Below, piece after piece: positions 25,761-29,097 of a stretch of DNA of 29,097 nucleotides. Position 1 is the stretch's first letter. Each line of letters begins with the position of its first letter. A program made the position numbers and the translations under genes. Under the pieces are notes generated by a model. It did no database searches. It saw only the letters and a program-made list of their open reading frames with translations, and had not been told where the DNA came from. The stretch comes from Chryseobacterium sp. (GTDB lineage: Bacteria > Bacteroidota > Bacteroidia > Flavobacteriales > Weeksellaceae). The DNA is taken from NCBI GenBank assembly GCA_030146295.1, contig JASLCD010000416.1:1-29097 (forward strand). The letters are read 5' to 3'.

Positions 25761-27543
25761 GTTGCCGAAAGGTTGGGAATGGAAAACGCTTGAATATGTT
25801 TGCGATAGAGACTCATCTAATATTTCTCAAAATCAAATACAAGAAGACAATGGCGATTTCGCTATCTATGGAGCAAGTGGATTGATTAAAAATGTAAGTT
25901 TTTATCATCAATCCAAACCGTATATTGGTATTGTAAAAGATGGTGCAGGCGTGGGAAGAGTTATGCTGCTTAATGCAAAAACTTCGGTAATTGGAACATT
26001 ACAATACCTTATTCCCAAAGACAATGTAGACATAAAGTACTTATATTACTTTTTACTTGGTATTGATTTTAGCAAATACGTAAGTGGAAGTACAATTCCT
26101 CATATTTATTATAAAAATTACAAAAACGAACCTTTTTTATTAATTCCACTTTCCGAACAAAAACAAATTGTTTCAGTATTAGATAAAATTTTTGAAAAGT
26201 TAAATCAAACCATCACTTTAGTAGAAGAAAATATCCAAAATCTAAAAGAACTCAATGAAAGTATTTTCGATAAGGTATTTAATATTCTACTGTCAAGAAA
26301 AAATCTTGTAAAATTGGAGAGTCTAGACGATATTAATGCAGGTGGAACTCCGCTTAGAAGTAAAAAAGAATATTGGGATGGCGATATTAAATGGTTTACT
26401 TCGGGAGAATTAAATGAAAAATACATTTATAATTCCAAGGAATATATTACAAAAAAAGGATTTGAAAACTCTAATACAAAACTATTCCCAGAAGGTACTT
26501 TACTTGTTGGAATGTATGATACCGCTGCTTTTAAGATGTCAATTCTTAAAGAAAAAGCAACTTGTAATCAAGCGATCGTAGGAATAAAACCAAGTGAAAA
26601 ATTCCTTCCAGAATTTTTATATTATCAATTAACCTTTTTAAGACCTTTAGTTTTAAACTTGAGACAAGGTGTACGACAACAAAACTTAAATTCAGGAAAA
26701 ATAAAAAATATTGATATTTACCTACCATCCATTCTAGAACAACAACGTATTGTTGCGTATTTAGATCAAACTACTGAAAAAAACAACAAACTTACCCTAC
26801 ACTACCAAAATAAACTAAAGGCTTTAAAACAGCTTAAAAATAGCTTATTGGATAGTGCATTTAAGGGAGAGCTAAGAAGAGCAAAAGTTATCTCAATTTC
26901 CAAACCAATAACTGATCCGTTTTTTAAGAAGAAAGCTTCCAATGCAAAGAAAAATGCAGATAAACAAGTGATGATCATTGCCCTTGCAATGGAAGCTCAC
27001 GAAAAAATTGGAAAATCTTTATATCGTACGAAGGGAGAAAAAACTGTTGAGGTTATTGAAAAACATATTGACTTAGATTTTGGAAGAGAAGCAAAAAAAA
27101 TGGCTGCTGGTCCGGCTGCTTTTGAACATTTGGTAAAAGTTGTAGAGCCTTTAGCAAAAGAAAAGAAATGGTTTTCGGTTCAGGAAGTAAAAGGTGAGAA
27201 TTATGATAGTCATAAATATATTAAAGCAGAGAATTTTAATGCATTTATGATGAGATGTGTTCTGGATCTAAGACCTAATTTACAAGAAATAAGAAGAGTA
27301 GTTGAGTTGTTTGCTAATATGAAGACTACTCATGAAGCTGAAGTTGTAGCTACTACATATTCTGGATGGAATAATCTCATTATTAGAAAAACTCAAATTG
27401 ATGATGAGGCAATCGTAACTGAGGCCAGAGAAAACTGGCATGATTCAAAATTAAAAATTGAGCGTCAAGAATTTTTTTATGCAATTGAATGGTTAAGAAA
27501 AAATAATCTTGTTCCGAAAGGGAATGGTAAAGAAGTAAATTAA
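25750..27543 (+). CDS. hsdS: Type I specificity subunit with a long C-terminal extension
   Basis: Two target-recognition domains are visible: about 1-160 (GWEWKTLEYVCDRDSSNI ... LIPLSEQKQIVSVLDKIFEKL) and about 190-345 (LVKLESLDDINAGGTPLRSK ... LEQQRIVAYLDQ). Each is followed by its conserved spacer helix; the second ends LKNSLLDSAFKGEL. HsdS proteins normally stop near 400 residues. Here about 200 more follow (about 395-597), with a helical GEKTVEVIEKHIDLDFGREAKKMAAGP motif that I recall in other extended S subunits. The extension may mediate contact with accessory proteins. Confidence 0.88.
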   Translation: MKDKLPKGWEWKTLEYVCDRDSSNISQNQIQEDNGDFAIYGASGLIKNVSFYHQSKPYIGIVKDGAGVGRVMLLNAKTSVIGTLQYLIPKDNVDIKYLYYFLLGIDFSKYVSGSTIPHIYYKNYKNEPFLLIPLSEQKQIVSVLDKIFEKLNQTITLVEENIQNLKELNESIFDKVFNILLSRKNLVKLESLDDINAGGTPLRSKKEYWDGDIKWFTSGELNEKYIYNSKEYITKKGFENSNTKLFPEGTLLVGMYDTAAFKMSILKEKATCNQAIVGIKPSEKFLPEFLYYQLTFLRPLVLNLRQGVRQQNLNSGKIKNIDIYLPSILEQQRIVAYLDQTTEKNNKLTLHYQNKLKALKQLKNSLLDSAFKGELRRAKVISISKPITDPFFKKKASNAKKNADKQVMIIALAMEAHEKIGKSLYRTKGEKTVEVIEKHIDLDFGREAKKMAAGPAAFEHLVKVVEPLAKEKKWFSVQEVKGENYDSHKYIKAENFNAFMMRCVLDLRPNLQEIRRVVELFANMKTTHEAEVVATTYSGWNNLIIRKTQIDDEAIVTEARENWHDSKLKIERQEFFYAIEWLRKNNLVPKGNGKEVN

Positions 27544-27548
27544 TTTTT

Positions 27549-28520
27549 ATGAACAAAATTTATTGCGTTAGGGCTGATTTTGGTAAATACTGTGATGAAT
27601 TTATTAAAGGCGGATATGTTGGAATTGGTTGGCTCTGGAAAAAAAGCTTATCTCAAATAAAGTCAAAGGATCGACTATATCCACTTTATAAAGAGGAATA
27701 CCCAGATGATACTAGTAATGTTGTAATCGGACAACAAGTTGGACAAATATCAAGGTTCTTATTAGAATTACAAGAAGGTACATTTGTAATTACTCCATCA
27801 AGTAATACTGATTTTTTATATTACGGCATAATTGAAAAAGATAGCTATTATTATTTTGAAGGTAATGATACCTGTCCTTATAGGCACCGTAAAAAGGTTA
27901 AGTGGGAAAAAACACCTATCTTAAGAAGCGAGTTTTCTGTGCCATTTCAAAATACCATGAGGTCTTCTTTAACCGTTTTTGCAGTCAGTCATAGGAATAA
28001 TTTTTTTGAAGCAATTGGGAGAACAGATCTTATTCCACGAGGAGAAAAAATTGTAAAGTTTGATTACTATAAAACTGTACTCAATAAAATTTTAGAATTA
28101 GATGACAAAGAATTTGAGATATTAGTTACTCACATTCTCTCCGCGCTAGGTTTTGAAGGATCTGAGCACATCGGAAAAGTTGGAGATGGTGGTGTTGATG
28201 CAACTGGAGAACTTGATGTATCAGGATTAGCCAAGATAAAAATTTTTGTACAGGCTAAAAGATATAAGCTTGGAACAAAAATAGGACATAATGTTGTCAA
28301 AAGTTTGCGTTCAAATATTCCTTCCGGAGGGCAAGGAGCATTTATAACAACCGCAGACTTTCAAAGAAAAGCTCATGAAATTGCTAATCAAATAGGATTT
28401 CCAAGGATAGGGCTAATTAATGGAGAACAACTTGTCGATATTCTTACTAAACATTGGGAAGATATTCCTGATGAATTTAAAGATAAAATTGGATTAAAGA
28501 TAGGATTAGTAATTTCTTAG
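27549..28520 (+). CDS. Mrr-like restriction endonuclease with N-terminal reader domain
   Basis: Residues about 180-310 match the Mrr_cat fold: helix EFEILVTHILSALGFEG, then GDGGVDATG with D217, then FVQAKRY with Q235-A-K237, followed by the NVVKSLRS and GAFITTADF segments. Mrr enzymes cut DNA, often when it is methylated. Residues 1-155 (YCVRADFGKY...GGYVGIGW) resemble the reader-like domain seen before Mrr nucleases. The gene starts six bases after hsdS, so it belongs to the operon. It may add cleavage of foreign-modified DNA. Confidence 0.85.
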   Translation: MNKIYCVRADFGKYCDEFIKGGYVGIGWLWKKSLSQIKSKDRLYPLYKEEYPDDTSNVVIGQQVGQISRFLLELQEGTFVITPSSNTDFLYYGIIEKDSYYYFEGNDTCPYRHRKKVKWEKTPILRSEFSVPFQNTMRSSLTVFAVSHRNNFFEAIGRTDLIPRGEKIVKFDYYKTVLNKILELDDKEFEILVTHILSALGFEGSEHIGKVGDGGVDATGELDVSGLAKIKIFVQAKRYKLGTKIGHNVVKSLRSNIPSGGQGAFITTADFQRKAHEIANQIGFPRIGLINGEQLVDILTKHWEDIPDEFKDKIGLKIGLVIS

Positions 28521-28632
28521 CTTCATGTACCTCTCCAATTACACCACATTATATAAATAATCCAATTAAGGCAATCGCTTAATACATATCTTTTTACCTG
28601 CAGCGAAAATGTACCAAAAAGATAGTGAAAAA

Positions 28633-28655
28633 GCTTTGATAAAAAATATCAAAGC
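28633..28655 (-). terminator. Perfect 9-bp hairpin after the restriction operon
   Basis: GCTTTGATA-AAAAA-TATCAAAGC is perfect. The T-rich tail lies on the minus strand, so as an intrinsic terminator it would act leftward. It may still end the rightward restriction transcript by structure. Confidence 0.45.
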
Positions 28656-28813
28656 ATGTAAAGAAAAACGACCTTATGTACGAATTCTATAAAATCAATA
28701 ATCAGAAAAGCAGTTTCACAATTTTATATTAAAGGTTAATCCTCACAGGTTAAACTTTGAAATACCACCAAATCATCAACTAATCGGTTCGAGATTTGTT
28801 CACTTAGGTCTGC

Positions 28814-28841
28814 AAACCATCCTTTTTAAGGATGGTTTTTT
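28814..28841 (+). terminator. Rho-independent terminator
   Basis: AAACCATCC pairs with GGATGGTTT (11 bp including two inner T-A pairs), with a tight TTT loop and a run of T to 28841, continuing GTTTTTATT. It is the strongest terminator in the right flank. Confidence 0.8.
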
Positions 28842-28996
28842 GTTTTTATTATGATTCAATTATTTTTCATTAAAATTTCATCATCCTGGTTTGATTTTTT
28901 AGCAAAAAGACTCTTCTTCTTTTTCTATGAACCATGGATTTCAAAAATCAGATCACCTTTTTTTCTTGTAAATATCAGAAAATTGAAAGAAGATAT

Positions 28997-29026
28997 TTGT
29001 AAATAAGAAAAAAATATATAAATTTG
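28997..29026 (+). promoter_or_regulatory. Promoter of the right tRNA-Gln
   Basis: TTG (28997-28999), 19 bases, then TAAATTTG (29019-29026) match the Bacteroidota consensus. The tRNA starts 17 bases after the -7 element. Confidence 0.75.
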
Positions 29027-29042
29027 CATCACCAAAATAAAG

Positions 29043-29097
29043 CAGACCTATAGTGTAACGGTAGCACTCCGGTTTTTGGTACCGTCAGTCGGGGTTC
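29043..29097 (+). tRNA. tRNA-Gln (anticodon UUG), 3' end cut by window edge
   Basis: The gene begins with acceptor strand CAGACCT, then the D arm (GTGT...GCAC), anticodon loop TTTTGGT and the start of the T arm. It is nearly identical to the copy at the left edge but differs at two positions and probably in the terminal acceptor pair. Confidence 0.92.

Larger units (their letters stand above)
28521..28996. other. Gene-free stretch between restriction locus and right tRNA
   Basis: No supported gene is present. It contains a hairpin at 28633-28655, a strong terminator at 28814-28841 and AT-rich DNA before the tRNA promoter. Confidence 0.5.

Noticed and set aside
25948..25957. GGCGTGGGA inside hsdS as a second guide target
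   Set aside because: Only about eight bases of the guide match, inside a coding gene, so chance is a sufficient explanation.
28788..28814. tRNA-like 3' fragment (GGTTCGA then AGGTCTGCA) before the right tRNA, as a possible att copy
   Set aside because: AGGTCTG is complementary to the acceptor CAGACCT, but the T stem does not pair and the distance from TTCGA to the acceptor is too long (13 instead of 7 bases).
28738..28832. Short minus-strand frame ending VVFQSLTCED before the right tRNA
   Set aside because: It is about 29 codons, starts at no recognisable codon and overlaps the terminator; no family is evident.
1..29097. Circular molecule with terminal overlap
   Set aside because: The two edge tRNA copies differ at two positions, so they are not the same sequence read twice.

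Overview
This window looks like a low-GC Bacteroidota genome of the class Flavobacteriia, most likely a Chryseobacterium-like member of the Weeksellaceae. The evidence is a type 9 secretion (T9SS) sorting domain, the Bacteroidota-type RHS/YD-repeat cassette, TTG-N19/20-TAnnTTTG promoters, and the style of the tRNA-Gln and mobilization genes. The genus is an inference. The window starts and stops inside two slightly different tRNA-Gln(UUG) genes, so neither tRNA is complete.

Bases 1-7070 are an accessory, mobile-element-like region. A large serine recombinase gene abuts tRNA-Gln but carries one in-frame TAA. Upstream of it is a 53-codon ORF. Next comes the first highlight: a minus-strand pair encoding an ECF-type sigma factor (3334-4149) and, one base later, a TnpB/Cas12f-like protein (2238-3332) that has lost all three RuvC catalytic positions. 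Just past the Cas12f-like stop is a structured non-coding stretch that reads like a guide RNA. A 13-nt GC-rich segment near its 3' end (2145-2157) recurs exactly at 4311-4323, 162 bp upstream of the sigma gene and in the same orientation. This fits the dCas12f-sigmaE RNA-guided transcription systems of Bacteroidota and suggests self-targeting. A divergent XRE regulator with a perfect palindrome over the minus-strand -33 box probably controls the operon. A MobV-like relaxase, a hairpin cluster and a broken TonB-C-like pseudogene follow.

Bases 7123-16062 are a four-gene minus-strand operon: a T9SS-sorted beta-propeller-like protein, two large YD/RHS-type proteins (the second with a variable C-terminal toxin-like tip) and a barstar-like immunity protein. 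This is a polymorphic toxin/immunity cassette.

Bases 16874-28520 are a plus-strand defence island. It has an AbiEii-like nucleotidyltransferase with a small partner, then a six-gene restriction locus. That locus opens with the second highlight: a 922-residue fusion of an HTH (HARE-like) domain, a degenerate N6-adenine methylase, a type I specificity (TRD) domain and a histidine-kinase-like ATPase. It overlaps a gene for a receiver domain fused to a Schlafen/AlbA_2 domain. hsdR, hsdM, hsdS (with a C-terminal extension) and an Mrr-like endonuclease follow. The arrangement suggests a restriction system wired to a two-component-type signal.

All function calls come from reading motifs by eye. No database search or structure prediction was run.
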